22,204 bases of DNA, taken from contig CAYUKK010000089.1 of NCBI GenBank assembly GCA_964445305.1, positions 1-22,204 of the forward strand, written 5' to 3'. Origin of the DNA: CAYUKK01 sp964445305 (lineage in GTDB: Bacteria > Acidobacteriota > Aminicenantia > Aminicenantales > UBA8522). Of the stretch, positions 1-6,651 are shown one piece after another (within the stretch, counting starts at the first letter, position 1; every line of letters starts with the position of its first letter). The notes under the pieces were generated by a model that ran no database searches, was not told where the DNA came from, and worked only from the letters and a program-made list of their open reading frames with translations. The position numbers and the translations under genes were made by a program.

Positions 1-25
1 TCGAGCGAAGCGAGAGAAGAGCGAA

Positions 26-90
26 GGCTGAGTCGGAGCGAGTTTCCTCGCTGGGGAAACGAGCGGGCTTCGCAATCCCGACTCCGAGCC
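26..90. other. Strong stem-loop at left edge
   Basis: GGCT (26-29) pairs with AGCC (87-90), and GAGTCGG (30-36) pairs with CCGACTC (78-84), with a two-base bulge at 85-86. Inside lies a perfect six-pair hairpin, AGCGAG (37-42) with CTCGCT (47-52) around a TTTC loop. No T-run follows, so it is not a typical intrinsic terminator. It could be an RNA element or a palindromic repeat unit. Confidence 0.5.
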
Positions 91-221
91 TGGCCGGGGG
101 TGAACCACGACAGGACCCGTCGGGTGATTCTATCGGCAATCCTGGGACCCGAGGAGCGTAACGTAAACGTCTTTAATTCCGCGATGGGAATGAGTCCTGC
201 GCCAGTGTGGCCAGGAGCCGT

Positions 222-262
222 CCTCGACTCCCGCACCCCCTGGGAATCAGTTCCGTCGGTTC
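222..262. repeat. Dispersed repeat, copy 1 (degenerate)
   Basis: This stretch aligns with 9840-9879 at 33 of 41 columns with one gap. Shared blocks include CCCGCACCCC, CAGT and CCGTCGGT. It lies in the gene-free region. Unlike the second copy it lacks the long complementary right arm; a separate hairpin (265-283) follows instead. Both copies are outside genes, which fits a small non-coding repeat family rather than a protein motif. Confidence 0.5.
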
Positions 263-264
263 CC

Positions 265-283
265 CCATCGGATGAGCCGATGG
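265..283. other. Perfect 7-bp stem-loop next to repeat copy 1
   Basis: CCATCGG (265-271) pairs perfectly with CCGATGG (277-283) around the loop ATGAG. It directly follows repeat copy 1. No T-run follows, so it is not a standard terminator. Confidence 0.5.
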
Positions 284-452
284 CCTGGAGGGTCGCCAAA
301 TGGCGCGGAGAAAATGATCGTCAACGCCAAACGTTGTCATGAGGCGAGGCTGGCACGGCAGGAAGAGCACATGATCGTGGGCATGGTTCGGGAGTAATCG
401 AAAAGAGGACCCGTCGAGTTTTGCCCTCGGCATTTCCGCGAGGGTGAGGCGT

Positions 453-481
453 TTGATTTTTTGGCCGATTTCCTATATGTA
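453..481 (+). promoter_or_regulatory. Candidate promoter for the MBL-fold gene
   Basis: TTGATT (453-458) is followed after 17 bases by TATGTA (476-481); an overlapping TATATG (474-479) is an alternative -10 box. Transcription would begin about 10 bases before the ATG at 499, giving a very short leader. That fits the lack of a clear ribosome binding site. Confidence 0.4.
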
Positions 482-498
482 TCATTAGCCGAAAATCG

Positions 499-1275
499 AT
501 GGCCGAGATCACTTTTCTCGGAACAGGCGGCTCTGTCGCCACTCAAAAGAGGGACAATACTTCTTTTCTCCTCCGAGATCAGGAAGCCGTTGTCCTCGTT
601 GATTGTCCAGGGAGCATTATCCAGAAACTCTTGAAGCTCAAGGTTGACCCCCGTCAGGTTGGGACCGTGCTCCTGACCCACGTCCACCCCGACCACGTGT
701 ATGGCTGGCCATCCCTCATCCACAGCCTGATGCTCGAGGATGGAGAAATCTGCGTCTATGGCTCGGCGCGAGCGATCGACCTGGCTCGTCGCCTCCTCGA
801 TATCTTCGGGCTCCGGCAGAAGAGGGTGAGGATGAGGGTCAAATTGAGGTCTCTCCATCCGGGAAGGGAATATAGGCTGAGTCGAACCTGGTCGGTCCGG
901 CCTTTTCGCGTTCCCCACCATCCTTCTTCTTTGGCCTACCATTTTTATTGGGAAAGAGAAAAAAAGGACGTCGTTCTTTCCGGTGATACACCGCTCTACC
1001 CGCCGTTGTTCGAGGAAGCGCGTGGTGTGAGCTGCCTCATCCATGACTGTAGCGCTCCAGCCTGGGTTTTTAGAAAATACCCGGAGCTCCGCCGCATGCA
1101 CACGAACTCGCTCGATTTGGGAAAAGCTTGCCAGGAGGCTGGAGTCAAATTCCTTGTGCCCATCCATTTCCTGGGCGAGGTTAATTTCTCTCAGGCCGAG
1201 ATAGCCAGGGAAATCCGGAAGCATTTCCGCGGCCGGCTCCTCGTTCCCGAGGACCTGACGACCCTTCGGCTATGA
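499..1275 (+). CDS. MBL-fold metal-dependent hydrolase (RNase Z-like)
   Basis: This 258-residue protein has the metallo-beta-lactamase fold. The zinc signature HVHPDH lies at residues 61-66, after a glycine-rich start (LGTGGS) typical of the RNase Z/phosphodiesterase-like branch. Later metal-ligand candidates are the HH pair in VPHHPSS, the Asp in SGDTP and the His in VPIHFLG. Substrates of this branch range from tRNA 3' trailers to cyclic phosphodiesters, and I cannot choose among them. The protein is shorter than typical RNase Z and I did not see a clear exosite arm. No signal peptide is visible, so it is probably cytoplasmic. The ATG at 499 has no good ribosome binding site but starts exactly at the conserved first strand. 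The amidohydrolase gene follows after 66 bases on the same strand and may be co-transcribed. Confidence 0.85.
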   Translation: MAEITFLGTGGSVATQKRDNTSFLLRDQEAVVLVDCPGSIIQKLLKLKVDPRQVGTVLLTHVHPDHVYGWPSLIHSLMLEDGEICVYGSARAIDLARRLLDIFGLRQKRVRMRVKLRSLHPGREYRLSRTWSVRPFRVPHHPSSLAYHFYWEREKKDVVLSGDTPLYPPLFEEARGVSCLIHDCSAPAWVFRKYPELRRMHTNSLDLGKACQEAGVKFLVPIHFLGEVNFSQAEIAREIRKHFRGRLLVPEDLTTLRL

Positions 1276-1341
1276 AGGCGAGACATATCTTTGTGGCTCT
1301 GACCAGGAAAGATGAGCCGCGGCGAAAGAAGGCATTTTTAA

Positions 1342-3051
1342 GTGACGATGGAAACAAAAATGAGCAACAAGAAAAATTGGGGGCCGGGTTTTATTTTTTG
1401 GAGCATGTTGAGCATGATCTTTCTGCTGGCGGGATGTTGGAGGAGGGGAGAAATGGCTGACCTTGTCTTACTCCGGGGCGCCGTCTGGACCGGCTCGCCG
1501 GCGCTCCCCTGGGCTGAGGCTGTGGCCATCAGGGGAGAGAGCGTCCTGGCCGTCGGGAAAAACCGGGATGCCGAAAGGTTCATTGGCCCGAAGACGCAAG
1601 TTATCGAACTGGCCGGTCAGCTTGCTCTTCCCGGGTTCATCGACAATCATACCCATTTTCTTGAGGGTGGATTTTCTCTCCTCCGCATCCAGCTCCGCGA
1701 CGCGAAGAGCCGGGAGGAATTCGTCTCCAGGATCGAAGAAAAAGCTCGCCAGCTTGGCAAGGGAGAGTGGATTTTGAACGGCGATTGGGACCATCAGCAG
1801 TTCAACCCGCCGGAGTTGCCGCGACGGGAGTGGGTGGATGCCGTGACACCGGATAATCCCGTCTGCGTCAACCGGCACGACGGTCATATGGTCCTGGCCA
1901 ACAGCCTGGCTCTCCAGCTGGCCGGCATCACGCGGACGACGGTGGCGCCGCCGGGTGGAGAGATCCTCAAGGACCCGGTGACCGGTGAGCCAACGGGCAT
2001 CCTGAAGGATGCGGCGATCGACCTTGTCGCAAGAGTTATTCCTCAGCCATCTTTGGAGGCTAAACTGGAGGCCGCCCAAGCCGCCCTCCGTCATGCGGCC
2101 GAATGTGGCGTCACCACAGTCCACGACATGGCGGATGCAGAGAACTTCGAGGTTTACCAAGCTTTGCTCAAGGAGAAAAAGCTCACCTGTCGAATCTTCC
2201 TCTACCTGCCCGTGACCGAAGTCGACCTTCTGGCGCGCCTTCGCTTGAAGACGCCGTTTGGAAACGATTGGCTCAAGATCGGCGGTCTCAAGGGGTTTGT
2301 CGACGGTTCTTTGGGCTCCTCGACAGCGCTCTTCTTTGAACCTTATGGCGATAACCCTGGCCAAACCGGCCTCCTCCACAGCCAGATGTTTCCAGAAGGA
2401 ATCATGGACAAGAGAATTGCCGCTGCCGACAAGGCCGGGCTTCAAGTCGCCATTCATGCCATCGGCGATAAAGCCAACGCCATCATCCTCGGTATCTTTG
2501 AGCGCACCATCCTCAGCCATGGGCCCAGGGATAGACGCTGGCGGGTCGAGCATGCCCAGCACCTCAGGCCTGAGGACATCGCCCGGATGGGCCGGCTTGG
2601 CATCATCGCTTCCGTCCAGCCCTACCACGCCATCGACGACGGCCGCTGGGCGGAGGGGAAGATTGGCCCGGAGAGATGTCGGACGACGTACGCCTTCCGG
2701 TCGCTCCTCGATGCCGGAGTCAGGCTGGCCTGCGGTTCAGACTGGCCTGTCGCCCCCCTCAACCCGCTCACGGGAATCTATGCCGCGGTGACAAGGCGAA
2801 CGCTCGATGGGCGACATCCCGAGGGTTGGTTCCCCGAACAAAAAATCACCCTCGAAGAAGCTGTCCGCGGCTATACGGTCGAGGGTGCTTACGTCGAGTT
2901 TGCGGAAGACCGGAAAGGGTCAATCGAGGCGCGAAAGCTGGCCGACATCGTCATTCTGGACAGGAACATCTTTGAGATTCCATCCGAGAAGATAATCGAT
3001 GCCCAAGTTGTCATGACGATTGTCGGCGGCAGGATTGTTCACCAAAAATAA
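1342..3051 (+). CDS. Amidohydrolase family 3 (YtcJ-like), probable lipoprotein
   Basis: This is a metal-dependent hydrolase of the amidohydrolase superfamily, about 570 residues, the normal length for YtcJ-like members. It has the metal-binding HTH in FIDNHTHF, a NRHDGH segment, GFVDGSLGSS, AIHAIGD, RVEHAQH and the late Asp in GSDWPV. The substrate is unknown; relatives act on amides, carbamates or dipeptides. The N-terminus has charged residues, a hydrophobic stretch and the lipobox LLAGC, predicting a lipoprotein facing the periplasm. Start choice is uncertain. GTG 1342 has GAAGG nine bases upstream, and ATG 1348 and ATG 1360 are in frame. ATG 1453 lies just after a strong AGGAGG (1441-1446) and would give a cytoplasmic form without the leader. 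No terminator is visible after the stop. Confidence 0.85.
   Translation: MTMETKMSNKKNWGPGFIFWSMLSMIFLLAGCWRRGEMADLVLLRGAVWTGSPALPWAEAVAIRGESVLAVGKNRDAERFIGPKTQVIELAGQLALPGFIDNHTHFLEGGFSLLRIQLRDAKSREEFVSRIEEKARQLGKGEWILNGDWDHQQFNPPELPRREWVDAVTPDNPVCVNRHDGHMVLANSLALQLAGITRTTVAPPGGEILKDPVTGEPTGILKDAAIDLVARVIPQPSLEAKLEAAQAALRHAAECGVTTVHDMADAENFEVYQALLKEKKLTCRIFLYLPVTEVDLLARLRLKTPFGNDWLKIGGLKGFVDGSLGSSTALFFEPYGDNPGQTGLLHSQMFPEGIMDKRIAAADKAGLQVAIHAIGDKANAIILGIFERTILSHGPRDRRWRVEHAQHLRPEDIARMGRLGIIASVQPYHAIDDGRWAEGKIGPERCRTTYAFRSLLDAGVRLACGSDWPVAPLNPLTGIYAAVTRRTLDGRHPEGWFPEQKITLEEAVRGYTVEGAYVEFAEDRKGSIEARKLADIVILDRNIFEIPSEKIIDAQVVMTIVGGRIVHQK
1441..1455 (+). promoter_or_regulatory. Internal Shine-Dalgarno with in-frame ATG
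   Basis: AGGAGG (1441-1446), extended by GGAG, lies six bases before an in-frame ATG at 1453, where the conserved amidohydrolase N-terminus (MADLVLLRG) begins. It is better than any ribosome binding site upstream of the lipoprotein-type starts. It may be a real second start or chance, since the same bases encode the linker RRGE. Confidence 0.35.
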
Positions 3052-3096
3052 ATTTGCCTGCGTATTTTGCGGTACCAACCGGGGTTGTTCATAGTG

Positions 3097-3125
3097 TTGT
3101 CCTGGGCAAGTGATTCTGGTAATAT
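3097..3125 (+). promoter_or_regulatory. Sigma-70-type promoter of the redox operon
   Basis: TTGTCC (3097-3102) is followed after exactly 17 bases by TAATAT (3120-3125). The predicted start of transcription is near 3132. A strong AGGAGG (3139-3144) lies five bases before the ATG at 3150. It is the best promoter seen in the window and lies ahead of the plus-strand genes running to 13500. Confidence 0.6.
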
Positions 3126-3149
3126 AGGGCCTCTTTTTAGGAGGAGGCG

Positions 3150-4262
3150 ATGAACATCGGCGTTATCAACGAGAGCTCAAAAATTGAAAACCGCGCCGGC
3201 CTCAACCCGAGCGGGGTGTCGTTTCTTACCGAAAAAGGACACAAAGTTTACGTTCAGGCGGGAGCTGGATTGAGGGCGGGATATTCCAACGAGGAATACA
3301 CGTCTCAAGGGGCCAACATTGTTTTCACCAAGGAGGAGGTCTTTGGACGTTCCGACATTGTCCTCAACATTTCGCCTCTCAGCCAGGAGGAATGCCAGCT
3401 GGTCAAGCCGGACCAGATTCTCATGGGGTTTCATCACCTGGCCATTGCCAGGAAGACGATCGTCGAGGAACTCCTGAAAAAGAACGTTATCATGATTGGC
3501 TACGAAATCATCCAGGAGGAGGACGAACTCCTGCCTTTCTACGAGAACCTGGGTGAAATCGCCGGCCAGATGTGCCTCGTCATCGCTGGCCATTATCTTC
3601 AGACGAACCAGGGAGGACGGGGGATGATCATCGGTGGGGTGGTCAGCGTTCCGCCGGCCACGGTCGTCATCGTCGGCAGCGGCGTGCTGGCTCGCAGTGC
3701 CACCCGGGCTTTGCTCGGGGCGGGCGCCCACACCATCGTCCTCGGCCATAACATGGAAAGGTTGCGCCGCATCGAAGAAATGACGGCCGGCCGGGTCATC
3801 ACCTTGATGGCCAGCAAGTATAACCTGACGCGGATGACCAAAGTCGCCGATGTCCTCATCGGGGCTGTGCTTCGACCCGGCGAGCGGGCGCCGATCATGA
3901 TCACCAGGGAAATGGTCAAGACCATGCGGCCAGGCTCGGTCATCATCGATTTAGCTATCGACCACGGAGGATGCATCGAGACGAGTCGGCCGACGACCCT
4001 GGAGCATCCGGTTTACACGGATGAGGGGATCATCCATTACTGCGTGCCCAACATCACCTCCTCGGTCAGCCGGACCTCGACGAAGGTTCTCTCTAACCTC
4101 GTCGTTCGATACCTCCACGAGATCGGCGATTTGGGCATCGATGAAGCTCTGGCCAGGGATAGATCGTTGGCCAGGGGAGTCTACATGTGCCGCGGCCACA
4201 TCACCAAGAAGAACATCGCCGAACGCTTCAACCTTGAATTCAAAGAGCAGTTCCCTTGCTGA
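3150..4262 (+). CDS. ald: Alanine dehydrogenase-like protein, divergent
   Basis: This 370-residue protein aligns over its full length with alanine dehydrogenase, which interconverts alanine and pyruvate using NAD(H). It keeps Arg15, His96 (in GFHHLA), QGGRG near 154-158, a Rossmann loop GSGVLA (176-181), and the DLAIDHGG, ETSRPTT and HYCV blocks. Two important positions differ. The KVKEP motif carrying the substrate-binding Lys75 of the Mycobacterium enzyme reads NISPL, so Lys75 is Ser. The acidic residue ending the second Rossmann strand (Asp198 in Mycobacterium) is Gly199. These changes argue for altered substrate and possibly NADP preference, or a non-enzymatic role. The protein is also related to domain I of proton-pumping transhydrogenase. 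It has the strongest promoter and ribosome site in the window, and its stop is 14 bases before the NuoE-like start. Confidence 0.8.
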   Translation: MNIGVINESSKIENRAGLNPSGVSFLTEKGHKVYVQAGAGLRAGYSNEEYTSQGANIVFTKEEVFGRSDIVLNISPLSQEECQLVKPDQILMGFHHLAIARKTIVEELLKKNVIMIGYEIIQEEDELLPFYENLGEIAGQMCLVIAGHYLQTNQGGRGMIIGGVVSVPPATVVIVGSGVLARSATRALLGAGAHTIVLGHNMERLRRIEEMTAGRVITLMASKYNLTRMTKVADVLIGAVLRPGERAPIMITREMVKTMRPGSVIIDLAIDHGGCIETSRPTTLEHPVYTDEGIIHYCVPNITSSVSRTSTKVLSNLVVRYLHEIGDLGIDEALARDRSLARGVYMCRGHITKKNIAERFNLEFKEQFPC

Positions 4263-4276
4263 GGGCTCGAGAGACT

Positions 4277-4732
4277 ATGGTTGAGTTGGACGAGATCCTT
4301 CAGGAATTCCCGGGTGAACAGAAGGACTTGATTCATATCCTCCACCGAGTCCAGACGAAATTTGGCTACATCCCGGCCGAGGCCGTGGTCGAGATTTCGC
4401 GACGTCTCAAGATGAGCCCCAACGAGATTTTTGGCGTCCTCACTTTCTATAAGGCTTTTAGCCTCCAACCCCGGGGAGAGCATCTCGTGACCGTCTGTCT
4501 CGGCACTGCCTGTCATGTCCGCGGGGGTGTCCAGATCGTCGAGGAGATGGAGAGGAAGCTGGGCATAGTGGCCGGCGCAACAACTCCGGATAGAAAGTTT
4601 ACCCTGGAGACGGTCAATTGCTTGGGGTGTTGCGCTATCGGTCCGGTCGTCGTCGTCGATGGCCGGTACCATTCCCATGTCAACCTGAAAAAAGTGGCAT
4701 CCATCCTCGAGGAAGCCGGAGGTTCAGATTAG
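4277..4732 (+). CDS. nuoE: NuoE/HydC-like [2Fe-2S] subunit
   Basis: This 151-residue thioredoxin-fold [2Fe-2S] protein has ligands Cys74, Cys79, Cys115 and Cys119, in the pattern C-x4-C then C-x3-C. An N-terminal helical part includes FGYIP and LTFYKAF. It corresponds to NuoE of complex I, HydC of bifurcating hydrogenases and the small subunit of NAD-dependent formate dehydrogenases, and carries electrons near the FMN of its NuoF partner. I chose ATG 4277; an in-frame TTG at 4256 would overlap the previous gene and adds no conserved residues. The NuoF-like gene begins one base after this stop, so the two are almost certainly translated together. Confidence 0.92.
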   Translation: MVELDEILQEFPGEQKDLIHILHRVQTKFGYIPAEAVVEISRRLKMSPNEIFGVLTFYKAFSLQPRGEHLVTVCLGTACHVRGGVQIVEEMERKLGIVAGATTPDRKFTLETVNCLGCCAIGPVVVVDGRYHSHVNLKKVASILEEAGGSD

Positions 4733-4733
4733 G

Positions 4734-6650
4734 ATGACCATGAAGAGGATCACCCAGCCGGCTGAGCTCGGAGAATGGAAATCTCATTTGCTTCGCCAGC
4801 GTCCGGCCTACGATAAAACCATCATCGTTTCCTCGGGCACCTGCGGCCAGGCCAGCGGCTCCCTTCAAATCATTTCCGCTCTCGAGGAGGAGCTCGGCCA
4901 ACGGAACTTGCGCGACGCGGTGGGCCTGAAAATCACCGGTTGCCATGGTTTCTGCGAGCTTGAACCTAATATCGTCATTTCTCCCGAGGGCATTTTTTAT
5001 AAGAAGCTGACCCCGGCCGACATTCCACGCATCATCGAGGAAACCATCCTTAAGAACAAAATCATCCCTTCTTTCATCTACGAGGACCCGAAGACGGGCC
5101 GGCGCTTTACTCTCCAGAAAGACATTCCCTTTTATCAAAAGCAATTGCGGCTGCTCACCGAGAATAACTTCCGCATTGACCCGACGAGAATCGAAGATTA
5201 TATCCTGGCTGACGGCTACCAGGCTCTGGCCAAAGTCCTCTTCGACATGACCGCTGACGAGGTCATCGCCGAAATCAGCGCTTCGGGCCTGCGGGGAAGG
5301 GGAGGGGCAGGCTTCCCGACAGGAAAGAAGTGGCAGATCTGCCGCGAGGCCCCTTCGAACCCGAAATACATCGTCTGCAACGCTGATGAGGGAGACCCGG
5401 GAGCCTACATGGACCGCAGCCTTCTCGAGGGCAACCCGCACAGCATCATCGAGGGCATGATTATCGGTGCCTATGCCATCGGGGCGAGTGAGGGCTATAT
5501 CTATGTCCGGACCGAGTATCCTCTGGCCGTCAAGCATGTCAGCCTCGCCCTGGACCAGGCCCGCGCCTGCGGTCTGCTCGGTAAGAACATCCTGGGCTCT
5601 GAATTCCATTTCGATATCCACATCGTCGAGGGCGCGGGAGCCTTTGTCTCCGGAGAAGAAACGTCGCTCATGGCTTCGATCGAAGGCCGACGGGCTTTCC
5701 CGCGGCAACGGCCACCGTTTCCGGCCCAGGAGGGGCTATGGGGAAAGCCGACTAACATCAACAATGTTGAAACCTGGGCCAATGTCCCCCTTATCATCAA
5801 CCGGGGAGCGGCGTGGTACAGCCAGATCGGCACGGCGGGAAGCAAGGGGACGAAAATTTTTTCGCTGGTCGGGAAAATCAACAACACGGGGCTGGTCGAA
5901 GTCCCCATGGGAATTAGGCTCCGCGAAATCATCTACGATGTCGGCGGCGGCATCAAGGACGGGAAGAAATTTAAAGCCGTCCAGACGGGAGGACCATCGG
6001 GCGGGTGCATTCCTGCCGAAAAGCTCGACCTCCCCATCGACTACGATACCCTGACCAAGGCAGGCTCCATCATGGGCTCGGGCGGGATGATTGTCATGGA
6101 CGAGGACACCTGCATGGTCGACGTGGCCCGGTATTTTCTCCATTTCACCCAGGAGGAATCGTGCGGCAAGTGCGTCCCCTGCCGCGTCGGGACGAGGCAG
6201 ATGCATGACATCTTGACGCGCATCACCCAGGGGCAGGGCCAAGAAAAGGACCTTCTCCAGCTCGAGGAGCTGGCCATGACCGTGAAACGAGCATCCCTTT
6301 GCGGTCTCGGTCAGACAGCTCCCAACCCGGTCCTCACCACGCTCCGCTACTTCCGTCAGGAATACGAAGCCCACATCAAGGAGAAAAGCTGCCCGGCTCT
6401 CGTGTGTAAGGACCTTATCCTTTATTATATCGAGCCTGAAAAATGCGTCGGCTGCCTGCTCTGCAAGAAGGGCTGTCCCGTTGAAGCCATCAGCGGCGAA
6501 AGGAAGAAGGTCCACGTCATTGACCAGAGCCTTTGTATCAAGTGCGGTGCCTGCCTGGAAATCTGTCCACCCAAGGTGAGGGCTGTGTCCAAATACACAG
6601 GGAAGAAGAGGGAGAAAATCCTCCGCCTCCACGCAGGAGAGAAGGTCTGA
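4734..6650 (+). CDS. nuoF: NuoF/HydB-like NADH-binding FMN subunit
   Basis: This 638-residue flavo-iron-sulfur protein has the extended architecture of bifurcating HydB-type subunits. A thioredoxin-like domain at the N-terminus shows Cys37, Cys70 and Cys74; a fourth ligand is not obvious. The FMN/NADH domain follows, with GRGGAGFPTG at 188-197, NADEGDPGAY and EGAGAFVSGEETS. A [4Fe-4S] site is at C477-x2-C480-x2-C483, completed by a later Cys in SLCGLGQ. A C-terminal 2x[4Fe-4S] ferredoxin has Cys571/574/577/581 and Cys601/604/607/611. Complex I NuoF lacks both end domains; they are typical of soluble ferredoxin-linked enzymes. NADH is expected to react at FMN, with the C-terminal clusters passing low-potential electrons to ferredoxin. 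GGAGG (4718-4722) lies upstream; ATG 4734 or 4740 could start it. It is followed one base later by the NuoG-like gene. Confidence 0.92.
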   Translation: MTMKRITQPAELGEWKSHLLRQRPAYDKTIIVSSGTCGQASGSLQIISALEEELGQRNLRDAVGLKITGCHGFCELEPNIVISPEGIFYKKLTPADIPRIIEETILKNKIIPSFIYEDPKTGRRFTLQKDIPFYQKQLRLLTENNFRIDPTRIEDYILADGYQALAKVLFDMTADEVIAEISASGLRGRGGAGFPTGKKWQICREAPSNPKYIVCNADEGDPGAYMDRSLLEGNPHSIIEGMIIGAYAIGASEGYIYVRTEYPLAVKHVSLALDQARACGLLGKNILGSEFHFDIHIVEGAGAFVSGEETSLMASIEGRRAFPRQRPPFPAQEGLWGKPTNINNVETWANVPLIINRGAAWYSQIGTAGSKGTKIFSLVGKINNTGLVEVPMGIRLREIIYDVGGGIKDGKKFKAVQTGGPSGGCIPAEKLDLPIDYDTLTKAGSIMGSGGMIVMDEDTCMVDVARYFLHFTQEESCGKCVPCRVGTRQMHDILTRITQGQGQEKDLLQLEELAMTVKRASLCGLGQTAPNPVLTTLRYFRQEYEAHIKEKSCPALVCKDLILYYIEPEKCVGCLLCKKGCPVEAISGERKKVHVIDQSLCIKCGACLEICPPKVRAVSKYTGKKREKILRLHAGEKV

Positions 6651-6651
6651 G

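Larger units (their letters stand above)
1..498. other. Non-coding structured region upstream of the first gene
   Basis: No open frame here reads like a known protein; the short frames on both strands are arginine- and proline-rich and lack family motifs. The stretch holds two clear hairpins (26-90 and 265-283), a degenerate copy of a dispersed repeat (222-262) and two copies of the 11-mer AGGACCCGTCG (112-122 and 406-416). I see no tRNA, no rRNA fragment and no recognisable RNase P or tmRNA core. It may be a decayed repeat cluster or the end of an RNA gene that starts before the window. Confidence 0.5.

Noticed and set aside
100..342. 80-residue open frame on the plus strand in the first gene-free region
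   Set aside because: No ribosome site, no family motif, and it overlaps the dispersed repeat and a hairpin; the composition looks like translated non-coding DNA.
337..1224. Long minus-strand open frame (295 residues) opposite the MBL-fold gene
   Set aside because: It is the antisense shadow of a gene with a clear HxHxDH zinc signature and has no motifs of its own.
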